This document shows positions 23,936-33,299 of a stretch of DNA of 39,971 bases, one piece after another. Origin of the DNA: Pseudomonadota bacterium (GTDB lineage: Bacteria > Pseudomonadota > Alphaproteobacteria > Rhizobiales > Xanthobacteraceae); NCBI GenBank assembly GCA_023435725.1, contig JAEYRD010000185.1, positions 1 to 39,971 on the forward strand. Reading direction: 5' to 3'. The stretch's first letter is position 1. Each line of letters starts with the position of its first letter. A program made the translations under genes and the position numbers. The notes beneath the pieces are model-generated. The model saw nothing but the letters and a program-made list of their open reading frames with translations. It was not told the DNA's origin and did no database searches.

Positions 23936-24354
23936 GTCTTATTCCGGTTGACTGGCCGTGGCGACCACTCGCGCACGGCATGGCTTATTCCCGTCATCTC
24001 CTCGAGCGAGCGCTTCTCTGCGTCGCGAAGCTTGTCCGCGAGTGCGGCCTTCGCAACCTGCTCGAGTTGCTTCACACGGCGGCTCTCCGAGCGGACCTGG
24101 TCGAGCTGCTGCGATGCCTGCGCCTGAACCGCGCGCGCACCGACGCTCGTCCTGTTCAGGCGCCGCGCGATCGATTCGCTCGACGAACCCGCCGGCGGCT
24201 TTCCGTCGTTCAGGGCTCCGACCAGCCATTCCTGCTCGTCCTGCAGGCTTCGTTCCTGCTGGCGCAGTTGCGCGAGCTGCCACTCGGACAGCCGCAGCTG
24301 GAGCTTCACGAGCGAGACCATCCGGCTGAGCTTGTCCGCGCGCGACGTCGTCAC
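23932..24354 (-). CDS. FliJ-like coiled-coil flagellar protein
   Basis: A 140-residue, highly charged protein that is almost entirely helical, with long heptad-like stretches (LSEWQLAQLRQQERSLQDEQ and QQLDQVRSESRRVKQLEQV). Size, coiled-coil character and operon place suggest a FliJ-type export chaperone/ATPase regulator, but primary sequence alone does not prove it. GTG at 24354 begins three bases after the fliR stop, with GGAG six bases upstream inside fliR. It overlaps flgJ by four bases. Confidence 0.55.
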   Translation of the reverse strand: MTTSRADKLSRMVSLVKLQLRLSEWQLAQLRQQERSLQDEQEWLVGALNDGKPPAGSSSESIARRLNRTSVGARAVQAQASQQLDQVRSESRRVKQLEQVAKAALADKLRDAEKRSLEEMTGISHAVREWSPRPVNRNKT

Positions 24355-24357
24355 CGG

Positions 24358-25110
24358 TCACTCCGCCAGCCACGACGAGACGCCGAGCGTGAATTGCGTC
24401 AAGAGCTCGTCGCTGGTGAGATAGAGCAGCAGGAAGCCCCCGGACAGCACGAAGGGCACGGAGATGAAATAGACCGGAATTGACGGCGTCAGCTTGTTGA
24501 TCAGGCCTACCGCCAGGTTGACGATGACGGAATAGACGATGAACGGGCTGGTGATCCGAAGCGTCAGCACGAACGCCTCCGACAGGCGGCTGACGAGCTG
24601 GTCGAGCGCCATGCCACCGCTGAGCCTGCTGCCGGGATGCCAGACGTCGTAGGAGTTCATCAGCCCGCGCAGAACCTGCCAGTGCTGGTCGGTCATGAAG
24701 AACAGCGTGGTGACGGCCGCCATGATCAGCGGCACCAGGGCCGGCGCCGGATCAGTGTCGCCGATCGGCGTCCCCGGGATGCTGCTGAGGCCGATCGCGC
24801 TCGCCATCACGGTTGCCATGGTCTGGAGCGCGAGGAAGAACACGCGCCCACCGAGCCCGATGACGCTTCCGACCAGGATCTCGGAGCAGATCAGGAGCGC
24901 AAGACTCAGTGGCGCGGCGTTCTCCGTGAGCGGCTTCAGGACCGCAATCAGGATCGGCGTCAGCGCAAAGGTCGTGACGAGCGCGACAAACAGACGAACC
25001 TGGGCCGGAACGTTGATGCTGGAATAGCCGGGTACCAGCATCAGGCAGGCGCCGATGCGGCAGAACACGATGAACGTCACCAGCACACTGTCGGCAAGGC
25101 CGCTGATCAC
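24358..25110 (-). CDS. fliR: Flagellar export apparatus protein FliR
   Basis: A 250-residue inner-membrane protein with six or so hydrophobic helices and the FliR order: FCRIGACLMLVPGYSSINVPAQVRL near the start, a central loop with PGSRLSGG, then a final helix block ending before SSWLAE. It forms the core of the type III export gate with FliP and FliQ. The start is GTG at 25110, overlapping the flhA stop as GTGA. fliP and flhB are not in this window. Confidence 0.93.
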   Translation of the reverse strand: MISGLADSVLVTFIVFCRIGACLMLVPGYSSINVPAQVRLFVALVTTFALTPILIAVLKPLTENAAPLSLALLICSEILVGSVIGLGGRVFFLALQTMATVMASAIGLSSIPGTPIGDTDPAPALVPLIMAAVTTLFFMTDQHWQVLRGLMNSYDVWHPGSRLSGGMALDQLVSRLSEAFVLTLRITSPFIVYSVIVNLAVGLINKLTPSIPVYFISVPFVLSGGFLLLYLTSDELLTQFTLGVSSWLAE

Positions 25111-27188
25111 GATACGGCTCCGAGCGCTCTGATCTCGGCGCTGCGCGCGACTTCGACATGCGAAAGGACCGGCAATGTCGGGAATACCCGTTCCAGGATC
25201 ATCCGGACATAGGGACGGGCTTCCGGGGTCACCGCCAGCACCACACTGGTGCCGTCCTCGGTGAATTTGCGGATCGCAGCGCTTGCTTCGGTCGCGAACT
25301 GCTCGATCAAGCGCGGATCGGCGTCGAATTCGACGATGTCACCCTTGGCGTCGCGCTTCAGGCTCTGGTGGAACGCCAGGTCCCAGCGATTGCCGAGCCG
25401 GACCACGTTGAGCACGCCGTTGTCCGAGAGGTCGCCGCAGATCTGCTGGGCAAGACGGGTCCGTACGTGCTCTGCAACCTGCTCGGAGCGCCGCACATGA
25501 GGCGCGATCTCGGCGATTGCCTCGAGGATCAGATGGAGGTTGCGGATCGACACGCGCTCGGCCAGCAGTATCTTCAGGATCGCCAGCAGGCCCGAATAGG
25601 AGATCTGCGACGGACAGAGATCCTCGACCAGGCGCTTGTATTCGGGATCGAGCCGGTCCAGCAGCCCACGCATGTCCTTGTAGGACAGGAGCTGGGCGAG
25701 GTTCGCCCTGATCACTTCGCTCAGATGCGTGAGCAGCACCGACAGATTGTCGACCGGCTTGCAACCCTGTCGCTTGACTTCGTCGGTGAAGGCTTCGGTC
25801 ACCCAAAGTGCCTTCATGCCGAAGGCGGGTTCGATCACCTCTTCGCCAGGCACGTCGGGCTTGCCGTCCTTGTCGACCAGCACCATTACCTCGCCGAGCC
25901 GCAGTTCACCATGGGCAACGCGCGTGTCGTGAATCCGGATCTGGTATCCCTTCGGATCGATCGACAGATTGTCGCTGAGCTTGATCTCGGGAATCACGAA
26001 GCCGTACTGCTTGGCGAACTTCTTGCGGATCTTGGCAACGCGATGCCCAAGCTCGGTGCGCGAGCCCAGGAGATGGACGGAAAGGTGGCCGCCGAGCGAC
26101 AGCTCGATCTCCGCGGTCTTGAGCGATTCCTTGACGGACTCCTTGGCGTCGATCTGGGCACGCTCGTTGGCCTTGAGCGCCTCCTCCTTCTGTTTCAGCG
26201 CCGCCTGCCGCTTCGGCAGCGAGTAGCCGACGAAGGCCATGACGCCTCCGAGCAGAACGAAGGGCGCCATCGGCAGCCCCGGCATCAAGGCGAGCACGAA
26301 CATCATCAGCGCAGCGGCCGATACCGCGCGCGGATAGCCGCCGAGCTGCCGCAGCACAGCCTGCTCCGCCGAGCCCCTGGTACCGCCCTTGGAGACCAGC
26401 AGGCCGGCCGACAGTGACACGATCAGCGCCGGCATCTGCGACACCAGACCGTCGCCGACGGAGAGCTTCGTGTAGACGTCGGCGGCGCGCGACAGTGTCA
26501 GCCCGTGATGGGTGACCCCGATCACGATGCCGCCGAAGATGTTGATCGCCGTGATGATCAGACCGGCGATGGCGTCGCCGCGGACGAATTTCGAGGCACC
26601 GTCCATGGCGCCGAAGAACGCGCTTTCTTCTTCGAGCTCGCGGCGCCGGCGCTGGGCTTCCTTGTCGTCGATCAGGCCCGCCGACAAGTCCGCGTCGATT
26701 GCCATCTGCTTGCCGGGGATGGCATCCAGGGTGAAACGGGCGCCGACTTCAGCGATACGGGTCGCACCCTTGGTGATCACGACGAAATTCACCGTGACCA
26801 GGATCGCGAAGATGATCAAGCCGATGACGAAGTCGCCGCCCATGACGAACTTCGAGAAGCCGGCAACGACGTAGCCCGCAGCCTGTTCGCCCTCCCCGCC
26901 GCGCGACAGGATCAGACGTGTTGTCGCGATGTTGAGCGCCAGACGCAGGATCGTCGCGATCAGCAGCACGGTCGGAAAGGCGGAGAAGTCGAGCGGCCGC
27001 TGGATCCACAACGCGACCATCAGGATCAGCGCAGACAACGCGATCGAAAAGGCGAGGCCGAGGTCAATCAGGATCGGCGGGATGGGCAGGAACAGGATCG
27101 TGAGCATAGTCACGATACCGCCGGCGAAAAAGGCGTCCGCTCCCAGACGTCGCGGGGTCGGCAGGCTAGCAGCTAACGTATCGGCCAT
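25107..27188 (-). CDS. flhA: Flagellar export apparatus protein FlhA
   Basis: A 693-residue protein of normal length. Residues about 20-325 form the eight-helix membrane part with the FHIPEP signature region (FVVITKGATRIAEVGARF then LDAIPGKQMAIDADL), and residues about 370-693 form the cytoplasmic ring that docks substrates and chaperones. It is the export gate of the flagellar type III system. The ATG at 27188 lacks a strong ribosome-binding site. A 76-base gap separates it from fliQ, the largest in the late part of the operon; fliR overlaps downstream. Confidence 0.97.
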   Translation of the reverse strand: MADTLAASLPTPRRLGADAFFAGGIVTMLTILFLPIPPILIDLGLAFSIALSALILMVALWIQRPLDFSAFPTVLLIATILRLALNIATTRLILSRGGEGEQAAGYVVAGFSKFVMGGDFVIGLIIFAILVTVNFVVITKGATRIAEVGARFTLDAIPGKQMAIDADLSAGLIDDKEAQRRRRELEEESAFFGAMDGASKFVRGDAIAGLIITAINIFGGIVIGVTHHGLTLSRAADVYTKLSVGDGLVSQMPALIVSLSAGLLVSKGGTRGSAEQAVLRQLGGYPRAVSAAALMMFVLALMPGLPMAPFVLLGGVMAFVGYSLPKRQAALKQKEEALKANERAQIDAKESVKESLKTAEIELSLGGHLSVHLLGSRTELGHRVAKIRKKFAKQYGFVIPEIKLSDNLSIDPKGYQIRIHDTRVAHGELRLGEVMVLVDKDGKPDVPGEEVIEPAFGMKALWVTEAFTDEVKRQGCKPVDNLSVLLTHLSEVIRANLAQLLSYKDMRGLLDRLDPEYKRLVEDLCPSQISYSGLLAILKILLAERVSIRNLHLILEAIAEIAPHVRRSEQVAEHVRTRLAQQICGDLSDNGVLNVVRLGNRWDLAFHQSLKRDAKGDIVEFDADPRLIEQFATEASAAIRKFTEDGTSVVLAVTPEARPYVRMILERVFPTLPVLSHVEVARSAEIRALGAVS

Positions 27189-27264
27189 GGGTCACCGGCA
27201 GCAGGGTCCGCCCCCAATTTGCCGTGCAAAGCTTACGCGAGGGTGGTGGCCGGGCTCTCGCGGA

Positions 27265-27531
27265 TCAGAAGCCGTGCTCGATCCGCGAATAGACCATCTC
27301 GGTGAAGGTAGAGAGGTGCGCACCGATGAAGGAACCGGACACGGCAACGACCAGGAGGATGACGATGATCTTCGGAACGAAGGTCAGCGTCACTTCCTGG
27401 ATCTGGGTCAGGGCCTGCATCAGCGCGATGAGAGTGCCGACCAGCATCGCCGCACCAACGGCGGGTCCGCAGGCGACGATGATGGTCCAGATCGCCGCCT
27501 GGACGATGTCGAGTGCGTCGCGCTCGTTCAT
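27265..27531 (-). CDS. fliQ: Flagellar export apparatus protein FliQ
   Basis: An 88-residue protein with two membrane helices, the standard FliQ size. The first includes AIWTIIVACGPAVGAAMLVG and the second IIVILLVVAVSGSFIG, with TQIQEVTLTFVPK between them, the most conserved family segment. It belongs to the export gate with FliR and FlhA. The ATG at 27531 overlaps the flgD stop (ATGA). Confidence 0.95.
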   Translation of the reverse strand: MNERDALDIVQAAIWTIIVACGPAVGAAMLVGTLIALMQALTQIQEVTLTFVPKIIVILLVVAVSGSFIGAHLSTFTEMVYSRIEHGF

Positions 27532-27947
27532 GACTGACTGATCGTGAGCCCGGGTCCGACCGCGACTTTCGTGCCGTTTTCGAGAGTTGCGATCGCACCG
27601 TCGCTGTTGATGGAGACCGAAGCGACCTTTCCGCTGAAGCTCGCTCCGGTCGAGTCGGTGAAGCTGACGGTCTTCCCGATCAGCCCGTCGGCCTGCGACA
27701 GCGCCTGCGAGGACAACAGCGAATCCAGCTTGTTATTGGTCTGCATGGCCTGCTCGACCGTCGAGAGCTGGGCGAACTGGCTCATGTACTGCGAGGTGTC
27801 CATCGGATTGGTCGGATCCTGGTTCTTCATCTCGGCGACGAGAAGCTGAAGAAAGGTATTGTAATCGACGCTGTTGCTCGACGTGGTCGTCGTGGAATTG
27901 GTCGAACTGGACTTGCTGGTGCTGTCGGTCGCGCTGGTGACGTTCAT
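27528..27947 (-). CDS. flgD: Hook capping/assembly protein FlgD (short rhizobial form)
   Basis: A 139-residue protein. After a Ser/Thr-rich start the conserved FlgD core appears: YNTFLQLLVAEMKNQDPTNP and MDTSQYMSQFAQLSTVEQ, then a short beta-rich tail. Enteric FlgD is about 230 residues; the C-terminal Ig/tudor region is largely missing here, as in other rhizobial FlgD. It caps the growing hook. The ATG at 27947 has GGAGAGG five bases upstream and follows flbT by 15 bases. Confidence 0.92.
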   Translation of the reverse strand: MNVTSATDSTSKSSSTNSTTTTSSNSVDYNTFLQLLVAEMKNQDPTNPMDTSQYMSQFAQLSTVEQAMQTNNKLDSLLSSQALSQADGLIGKTVSFTDSTGASFSGKVASVSINSDGAIATLENGTKVAVGPGLTISQS

Positions 27948-27962
27948 GTAGCCTCTCCGCTG

Positions 27963-28382
27963 TCAGGCAGCCTCGAATGGGATCTCGGTGGTGACCCTGG
28001 CCAAGCCGGCCAGGATTGCGTCCTCCACTGGAAACAGCGCCCGGATCCGCTTGAGCGCCTCGAAGTAACGGGTCGCCCCGACCAGTTCGTCGATCGCGGC
28101 AAGCCCGTCCAACATCTCGCGGCTCTCGCACACCGCGAACAGCGCCGCGTGATGCTGCCCGTACAGCGCCGAGGCATTCCCGACATCGGTCGGGTTCATC
28201 AGCATGAGCTGGACGATGAAATAGAGCTGCCGCATCGCCGTGGTGGCGTCGGAAGCCTGCATGATCTGCCCTTCGAGCAGGAACATCACGTCGTTGACGA
28301 GCTCGAGCGAGACCTTGCGGTCCACGCGCAGCACTGCGCCGTTGATGTAGATGCGTTCGCCGGCCCGCAAAGAAACCTTCAT
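27963..28382 (-). CDS. flbT: Flagellin synthesis repressor FlbT
   Basis: A 139-residue FlbT. It starts MKVSLRAGERIYINGAVLRV and carries EMLDGLAAIDELV and a C-terminal FEALKRIRALFP region, all in family order. In Caulobacter FlbT binds the flagellin mRNA leader and promotes its decay until the hook is done; rhizobial homologues act in flagellin control as well. Its ATG shares a base with the flaF stop (TAATG), so translation is coupled. The longer frame upstream is a shadow of flaF. Confidence 0.93.
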   Translation of the reverse strand: MKVSLRAGERIYINGAVLRVDRKVSLELVNDVMFLLEGQIMQASDATTAMRQLYFIVQLMLMNPTDVGNASALYGQHHAALFAVCESREMLDGLAAIDELVGATRYFEALKRIRALFPVEDAILAGLARVTTEIPFEAA

Positions 28383-28726
28383 TAGAGAGCGTCTCGGATC
28401 AGGCGGTTGATTTCGATGAGCTGCGTCACGTCGTTCGACTTCTCTTCGCGAAGGCGATCGGCTTCCTTGACGACCCACAGGCCGATCGAGATGATGTCGG
28501 CACGCAGCTTCTCCGGAAGCCCGTTTTCCGGGTGCGCGAGGTCTTCGATGAAGATCGTCCACAGCCGCCGCACATAGAGCAAGCTATCGACCAGATCCTC
28601 GAAGCTGAAGCGCCCCTTCTGGAGCCGCTCGAGCCGCTCGATGCCGAGGCTAAGCGCCTGGCGCTCGCGGCGGCGCGCCTCATAGCCGCTATCGTCTACG
28701 ACCGCTTCATAGGCTTCAAACGTCAT
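28382..28726 (-). CDS. flaF: Flagellar biosynthesis regulator FlaF
   Basis: A 114-residue helical protein of the FlaF family, with AYEAVVDDSGYEARRRERQAL at the start and LYVRRLWTIFIEDL and LPEKLRADIISIGLWV following. FlaF acts as a flagellin-specific chaperone or positive factor opposing FlbT. The ATG at 28726 begins the family-typical N-terminus; an upstream TTG at 28759 would add 11 hydrophobic residues with no support. It sits 54 bases after flgL and is coupled to flbT. Confidence 0.88.
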   Translation of the reverse strand: MTFEAYEAVVDDSGYEARRRERQALSLGIERLERLQKGRFSFEDLVDSLLYVRRLWTIFIEDLAHPENGLPEKLRADIISIGLWVVKEADRLREEKSNDVTQLIEINRLIRDAL

Positions 28727-28780
28727 CAGGGCCACTCTGCTCAGGAAACCGAAGAACAATACAAATTAGCGAGCCGCGGC

Positions 28781-29827
28781 TCAGAGATAGTTGATGAGGC
28801 TGATCTTCTGGAGCTGCGACGTCAGCGCAAGCGCGGTCTGGATCTGGGTCTGCAGGGTGTTGACCCGGACCGAGGCCTCAGCCGGGTCGACCGCTTCCAT
28901 CTTGACGATCTGGCTGTTGAGAATGTCCTTCTGGACATTCAGCTTGTTGGTCGCACCGGTGATCCGCTGCTGGACCGTGCCGACGCTGCCGCCGAGCGTA
29001 GCGAGGTCCGTGATGGCGTTACCGACGAGGCCAATGGCCTTGTCCACGACGACCTGGAACGTATCTTGGCTCAGCTTCGTGTTTCCGAGATCCGCCATCA
29101 TGGTGTAGGCCTCGGCGAGCTTGCGGAAGCCGGCCTGGTTGGCGCTAACGGATGTATCGGCGATTTCGGTCGTGGAGATACGGCTTTGCATGGTCTGGTC
29201 GGTGGCCGATGACCAATTGGTGTTCCAGGCCGGGCTCGCGAACTCGGCATCGAAGGTAGTGTCGAGGAAGGTCTGCATTTGGGCCGGGGTAATGCTGCTC
29301 ACGCTGGCCGAAGATTGCGAGAAGCCGAAGGCCGCAAAGAAATCGGCGTCGACCTGGTTCTTGCTGGCCGAGCCCGCGGTGTACGCCGTGATCGGCGTGT
29401 TCTGCGTGTTGATGCCCGAGAAAAGATACGAGCCGTTGTAGGAGACGTTCAGCGCGCCGATCAGATCCTGGAGGTTGGCGGACGCTGGCGGCAGGATGAT
29501 CCGCCCGCCGCCGTCGGTACTGCGGGCCGCGATCAGGTCCTTGAGGAAGTCCGTTGCGGTCGAGCCGAGCTGGGTGATCCGGCTCTGCGTCACGTCGAGG
29601 CGTCCCGAGACGAGTTCGTTGGTATCGATGAGCTGATCGGCAAAGCTCCAATCTGCGCGCAGCGTGACGTCGCCTCCCGTCGTGGCACCAAGCTCGAGGC
29701 CAACATCGGCGAAGCGGCCGGTGGTGGCTTCCTTCGAGGCCTTGGCCAGCGCAGCCTGATTGTTCGTGATCGAGGACCTCAAGGACGAAGACAGCATCAA
29801 GGTCGAGATGTAGTTCGCGCTCATCAT
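28781..29827 (-). CDS. flgL: Hook-filament junction protein FlgL
   Basis: A 348-residue FlgL. Flagellin-like ends are visible: the N-terminal helix region LRSSITNNQAALAKASKEATTG and the C-terminal helix through VRVNTLQTQIQTAL. The middle shows the typical YLFSGINTQNTPI. It is exported and joins the hook to the filament. The start has two adjacent ATG codons; the first (29827) is listed, with GGGGA about 8 bases upstream. It begins three bases after flgK. Confidence 0.92.
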   Translation of the reverse strand: MMSANYISTLMLSSSLRSSITNNQAALAKASKEATTGRFADVGLELGATTGGDVTLRADWSFADQLIDTNELVSGRLDVTQSRITQLGSTATDFLKDLIAARSTDGGGRIILPPASANLQDLIGALNVSYNGSYLFSGINTQNTPITAYTAGSASKNQVDADFFAAFGFSQSSASVSSITPAQMQTFLDTTFDAEFASPAWNTNWSSATDQTMQSRISTTEIADTSVSANQAGFRKLAEAYTMMADLGNTKLSQDTFQVVVDKAIGLVGNAITDLATLGGSVGTVQQRITGATNKLNVQKDILNSQIVKMEAVDPAEASVRVNTLQTQIQTALALTSQLQKISLINYL

Positions 29828-29830
29828 GGC

Positions 29831-31306
29831 TTAGTTCCCCACGGCAGCCAGCAGGCTCTGCAACATTTGATCGACTGTCGAAATGATCTTGGACGACGCC
29901 GAATAGGTACGCTCAACCTGGAGCATCAGCGCCATCTCGTCGTCCATGTTGACGCCGTTGACGTTGGACAGCGCCGCGGTGCTGCGGTCGAGCAACGTCT
30001 TCTGGTAGGTGACGCTGTCGTCCGCGGTCTTGCGCAGGTTTTCGATCCAGCTCGTCGACGACGACGCGAAATCGATCAAGCTGCCGCTCGGCTTGCCTTG
30101 CGTGGTTGCATCGAACGGCTGCGACGCATCCATGTCGCCGATGAGTTGCTGCAGCCGGGTCGAGTAGCCGGCGTTGCCTGTCGTGTTGTATTTATAGGCG
30201 ACGTTGCCGCTGATCGCACCGTCGCGCAGCAGATTGGGGTTTCCGCCCAGAGCCGGGTCGACCGAGGCGGCCACACTGATCGAGCCGGCCAAGCCGACCG
30301 AGATGGTGGCGCTCGCCGGCATCGCCGGCGCGCCGGGATAGGTAAAGAGACCGGGCACGTCGGGCAGCGCGGCAGCGGTCTGATCACTCTCCTTGAAGGT
30401 GTTGATCAGGCCGCGCGCGATTTCGTCGAGCTGGCTCTGATAGGTGACCGTGGCCTTGTCGCGCAATTCGGCGAGACCCGCGAGCTTGCCGGTCTTGATC
30501 GGCATCACGGAATTGGCGCCGGTCACCGGGACACCGTCGATGTAGACCGCGTTGCCCGTGGTGCCGGGCGTGTAGATGTTGGTCGCCGCGAAGGTGACCG
30601 AGCGCGCAGTCTTGTCGAACAGCACGACGCCACTGTCGGTGTAGAGCGCCGCATCGCCATTGGCGCGAAGCGTCATCGAGACGCCGACCTCCTGTGACAG
30701 CTTCGAGACGATGCTGTCGCGCTGATCGAGATAGTCGGTGACGTCGTCACCGGCGATCGTTCCCTTCACGATCGCGGTGTTGACCTTGTCGAATTGGGTG
30801 AGAAGCTGGTTGATGTTGGTGACCGAGGTCGCCATGTCCGCGTCCGCCCCGGCACGAACCGATTGCACGGTCTTGGTCGCCTGGTTGAGCGCGGTCGCCA
30901 TGTCCTTGGCGGACGTTACCGCCGCCTGCGCCAGCGTGGCGTTGTCCGGGGCGTTGGCGTATTGCTGAAGCGCCTTTTTCAGCGCATTGAGCTGCGCCGT
31001 CGGCGACTGGTCGAGCTCCGTATCGTCTACCGTGGCAGATGCGATCGTCTGGAGACCGTTATAAATCGCGCTCTGCTTGGCCGACGACGAGGTCGCTACC
31101 AGGACGTTGTCGTAGAGACCCGAGCTGGCGGCGCGCTGGATCGCCGCCACGTAGACGCCGGCCCCGGGCAGGTTGTCCAGCACGGCGATCTTGCGCGAGT
31201 AGCCGGCGGCGGTGGCGCCGGCGATGTTGCGCGAGATAGTGGACGACTGGATGCCCGACGCCATAAGCGACGCGCGAGCGGAGTCGAGAGCAGCGGTAAG
31301 GGACAT
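29831..31306 (-). CDS. flgK: Hook-associated protein FlgK
   Basis: A 491-residue FlgK. The N-terminal motif SRNIAGATAAGYSRK corresponds to the family ANxANxxTPGYSR block, and the C-terminus carries NGVNMDDEMALMLQVERTYS then ASSKIISTVDQMLQSLL, needed for junction assembly. The middle is Ala/Thr/Ser-rich and divergent. It is exported through the flagellar system and forms the first junction layer on the hook. The ATG at 31306 follows flgE by 34 bases; its ribosome-binding site is weak. Confidence 0.93.
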   Translation of the reverse strand: MSLTAALDSARASLMASGIQSSTISRNIAGATAAGYSRKIAVLDNLPGAGVYVAAIQRAASSGLYDNVLVATSSSAKQSAIYNGLQTIASATVDDTELDQSPTAQLNALKKALQQYANAPDNATLAQAAVTSAKDMATALNQATKTVQSVRAGADADMATSVTNINQLLTQFDKVNTAIVKGTIAGDDVTDYLDQRDSIVSKLSQEVGVSMTLRANGDAALYTDSGVVLFDKTARSVTFAATNIYTPGTTGNAVYIDGVPVTGANSVMPIKTGKLAGLAELRDKATVTYQSQLDEIARGLINTFKESDQTAAALPDVPGLFTYPGAPAMPASATISVGLAGSISVAASVDPALGGNPNLLRDGAISGNVAYKYNTTGNAGYSTRLQQLIGDMDASQPFDATTQGKPSGSLIDFASSSTSWIENLRKTADDSVTYQKTLLDRSTAALSNVNGVNMDDEMALMLQVERTYSASSKIISTVDQMLQSLLAAVGN

Positions 31307-31340
31307 GATTGACTCTTGCCCGGGATGAGCGCTGAAGGAT

Positions 31341-32573
31341 TCAGCGCTTCAGGTTGACGACGACGTCGAGCAGGTCGGCGCCGGTCTGGAACGATTTCGA
31401 ATTCGCAGTGAAGCCGCGCTGCGCCTCGATCATCCCGGTGAGCTCGTCCGCGAGATCGACGTTGGAGTCTTCCAGCGCACCGCTCTGAACCGTACCAAGC
31501 CCGCCGGTGCCGGCATTCCCGGCCTGCGCGTTGCCGGAATTCATGTTGGTCGAATAGACGTTGCCCGGCTCGGGCGTCAGATTGTCGGGGCTGGCGACGT
31601 CGGCGAGCATGATGGTGAAGAGCGTCGTCTGCTGGCCGTTCTTGAGGATGGCCGTCACGAACCCGTTCTCGTCGACGTTGACCTTGTCGATGGCCGAGGG
31701 AACGCTGCCGTTGACGGTCGCCTTGAAGCTGAAGTCAGTTCCGACCTGCGTCATGTTCGACAAGTCCAACGTCATCGCCGCACCGCCGGGGACGGTGAGC
31801 GCGAGCGTCTTCGGGCTCGCTGCGGCCAGCGCGCCCTTGCCGGTTGCGGTCGTATCGAACGTGAAGGTGGTGGCGGCGCCGACCGACGCACCCGTTGCGG
31901 AGTCGTAGGCTTGGATCTGCCAGGTGTCCGTACCGGCGGCCGTCGCCGTATGGGACATATAGACGTCGAGCGTTACGGCCTGGCCGATATTATTGTAGGC
32001 CACGATCGAGCTCTTCGATGAATATGACGCTGGGCCGGGGGGACCGGCGATCAAGGCCGCCTTCGGATCCAGATTGCCGGTCGTGAGCGTGCCTGCCGTC
32101 GTCGGCACGGGCACCTGCGAAACCTGGGCAATGTTGACAATCTGCATGCCCGACAGGCTGTTCTGCGAGAAATTGGTCACCTTACCGGGTTGGCCCAGAA
32201 GGTAGTAGCCGGCCGCGTTGACGAGGTTACCCTGGGCGTCCGGCACGAACGAGCCGGCACGGGTCAGAAATTGCTGCGTGTTGTTGGCGTTCGACACAAC
32301 GAAGAAGCCGTTGCCCTGAACGGCGAGGTCCGTGGTCGACGTGGTGAACTGCGTATGGCCTGCGTCGCTGATGGCGTAGCGCACCGTCGTCTCGACGGCG
32401 CCGGAGTCGTAGTTACCAGAACCGCTCTTGAGGATCAGCGAGGAGAATTCGGTCGAAGCCCGCTTGTAGCCAGTGGTGTTGACGTTCGCGATGTTGTCCG
32501 AGACTGTCGACAGCTTGTTGGACTGCGCGGCCATGCCGGAAACGCCGGTGCGCATAACGCCGTAGAGGCTCAT
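31341..32573 (-). CDS. flgE: Flagellar hook protein FlgE
   Basis: A 410-residue hook protein. It has the rod/hook N-terminal motif SDNIANVNTTGYKRAS, the LAVQGNGFFVV and RAGSFVPDAQGNLV blocks, and the C-terminal LTGMIEAQRGFTANSKS helix region. The ATG at 32573 has AGGAG about 9 bases upstream. The 120 bases before it include the largest gap in the first half of the operon and could hold a second promoter. Its length is near the enteric one, shorter than some rhizobial hooks. Confidence 0.95.
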   Translation of the reverse strand: MSLYGVMRTGVSGMAAQSNKLSTVSDNIANVNTTGYKRASTEFSSLILKSGSGNYDSGAVETTVRYAISDAGHTQFTTSTTDLAVQGNGFFVVSNANNTQQFLTRAGSFVPDAQGNLVNAAGYYLLGQPGKVTNFSQNSLSGMQIVNIAQVSQVPVPTTAGTLTTGNLDPKAALIAGPPGPASYSSKSSIVAYNNIGQAVTLDVYMSHTATAAGTDTWQIQAYDSATGASVGAATTFTFDTTATGKGALAAASPKTLALTVPGGAAMTLDLSNMTQVGTDFSFKATVNGSVPSAIDKVNVDENGFVTAILKNGQQTTLFTIMLADVASPDNLTPEPGNVYSTNMNSGNAQAGNAGTGGLGTVQSGALEDSNVDLADELTGMIEAQRGFTANSKSFQTGADLLDVVVNLKR

Positions 32574-32671
32574 GGATTGGGCTCCTGTGGTAGGGTGTAA
32601 TTACAATGGGGGTTCTTGCTTGCGCGGGGCTGATGATGGGGAACAATGCACAACTTCATGTTGTCCCTCCC

Positions 32672-32695
32672 AATCGTCGTTTCAATCGTCGTTTC
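32672..32695. repeat. Tandem 12-bp duplication at the transglycosylase stop
   Basis: AATCGTCGTTTC occurs twice in direct tandem (32672-32683 and 32684-32695). The right copy overlaps two bases of the transglycosylase stop codon. The rest of the 120-base spacer to flgE has a weak stem (ACAAC/GTTGT) but no clear terminator. Confidence 0.7.
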
Positions 32696-33299
32696 AGCTC
32701 GTCTTCTCAGGTGTCTTTTCAGTTAGCTTGGGCTGACAGAACGAGCGCGCCTTGTCGGTCCACGCGCCGAAGCCGCTGGAGACGAGATGAGCGACGATGT
32801 GACAGACGTAGCGCTTCTGCGCCGGCTGGTTGTTGGGGCCCGCATTGTAGCGGGCGACGGCCATGGTCCAGCTTCCCTCACGCTGCTTCAGTTCCTTCAG
32901 GAAGCGCGCGGCATAGTCGACGTTCTTGGCGGGATCGAACATCGCTCGCACCGACGCGAACTTGTCGCCGTGATAGTAATGGTTGATCTGCATGCAGCCG
33001 AGGTCGATCAGCTTGACGCCCTTTTGGCGCATCGCCTCGAAATTCGCGATCGCGTCGTTCATGTCCTTGGCGAACACGGTCTGTCCCTCGGCGCCAAGCG
33101 CGTAAGGATAGAGCGCGCCGCGCCGCCCGGTCTCGGTCAGGCCGACCGCGTAGAGAATCCCGAGCGGAATCCCGTGCTGCTGGGACGCACGCGCCATCTC
33201 GCGCTCGCAGGGGCGCGCGGTGTCGGTCGCCGCCTCCGCGGCGCCTGCGTTACAGATAAACAGGGCCGCGACGAATCTGCGGGCCCACGTCCTGGTCAT
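32694..33299 (-). CDS. Flagellar lytic transglycosylase (SltF-like)
   Basis: A 201-residue secreted protein: signal peptide of about 23 residues (ending AEA), then an SLT domain. The catalytic Glu56 lies in GLTETG; GCMQINHYYHG and VARYNAGP complete the goose-lysozyme-like motifs. It should cut peptidoglycan to let the rod pass, supplying the activity missing from the short FlgJ, as SltF does in Rhodobacter. The ATG at 33299 has GGAG 8 bases upstream and lies 50 bases inside the end of fliK. Confidence 0.88.
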   Translation of the reverse strand: MTRTWARRFVAALFICNAGAAEAATDTARPCEREMARASQQHGIPLGILYAVGLTETGRRGALYPYALGAEGQTVFAKDMNDAIANFEAMRQKGVKLIDLGCMQINHYYHGDKFASVRAMFDPAKNVDYAARFLKELKQREGSWTMAVARYNAGPNNQPAQKRYVCHIVAHLVSSGFGAWTDKARSFCQPKLTEKTPEKTS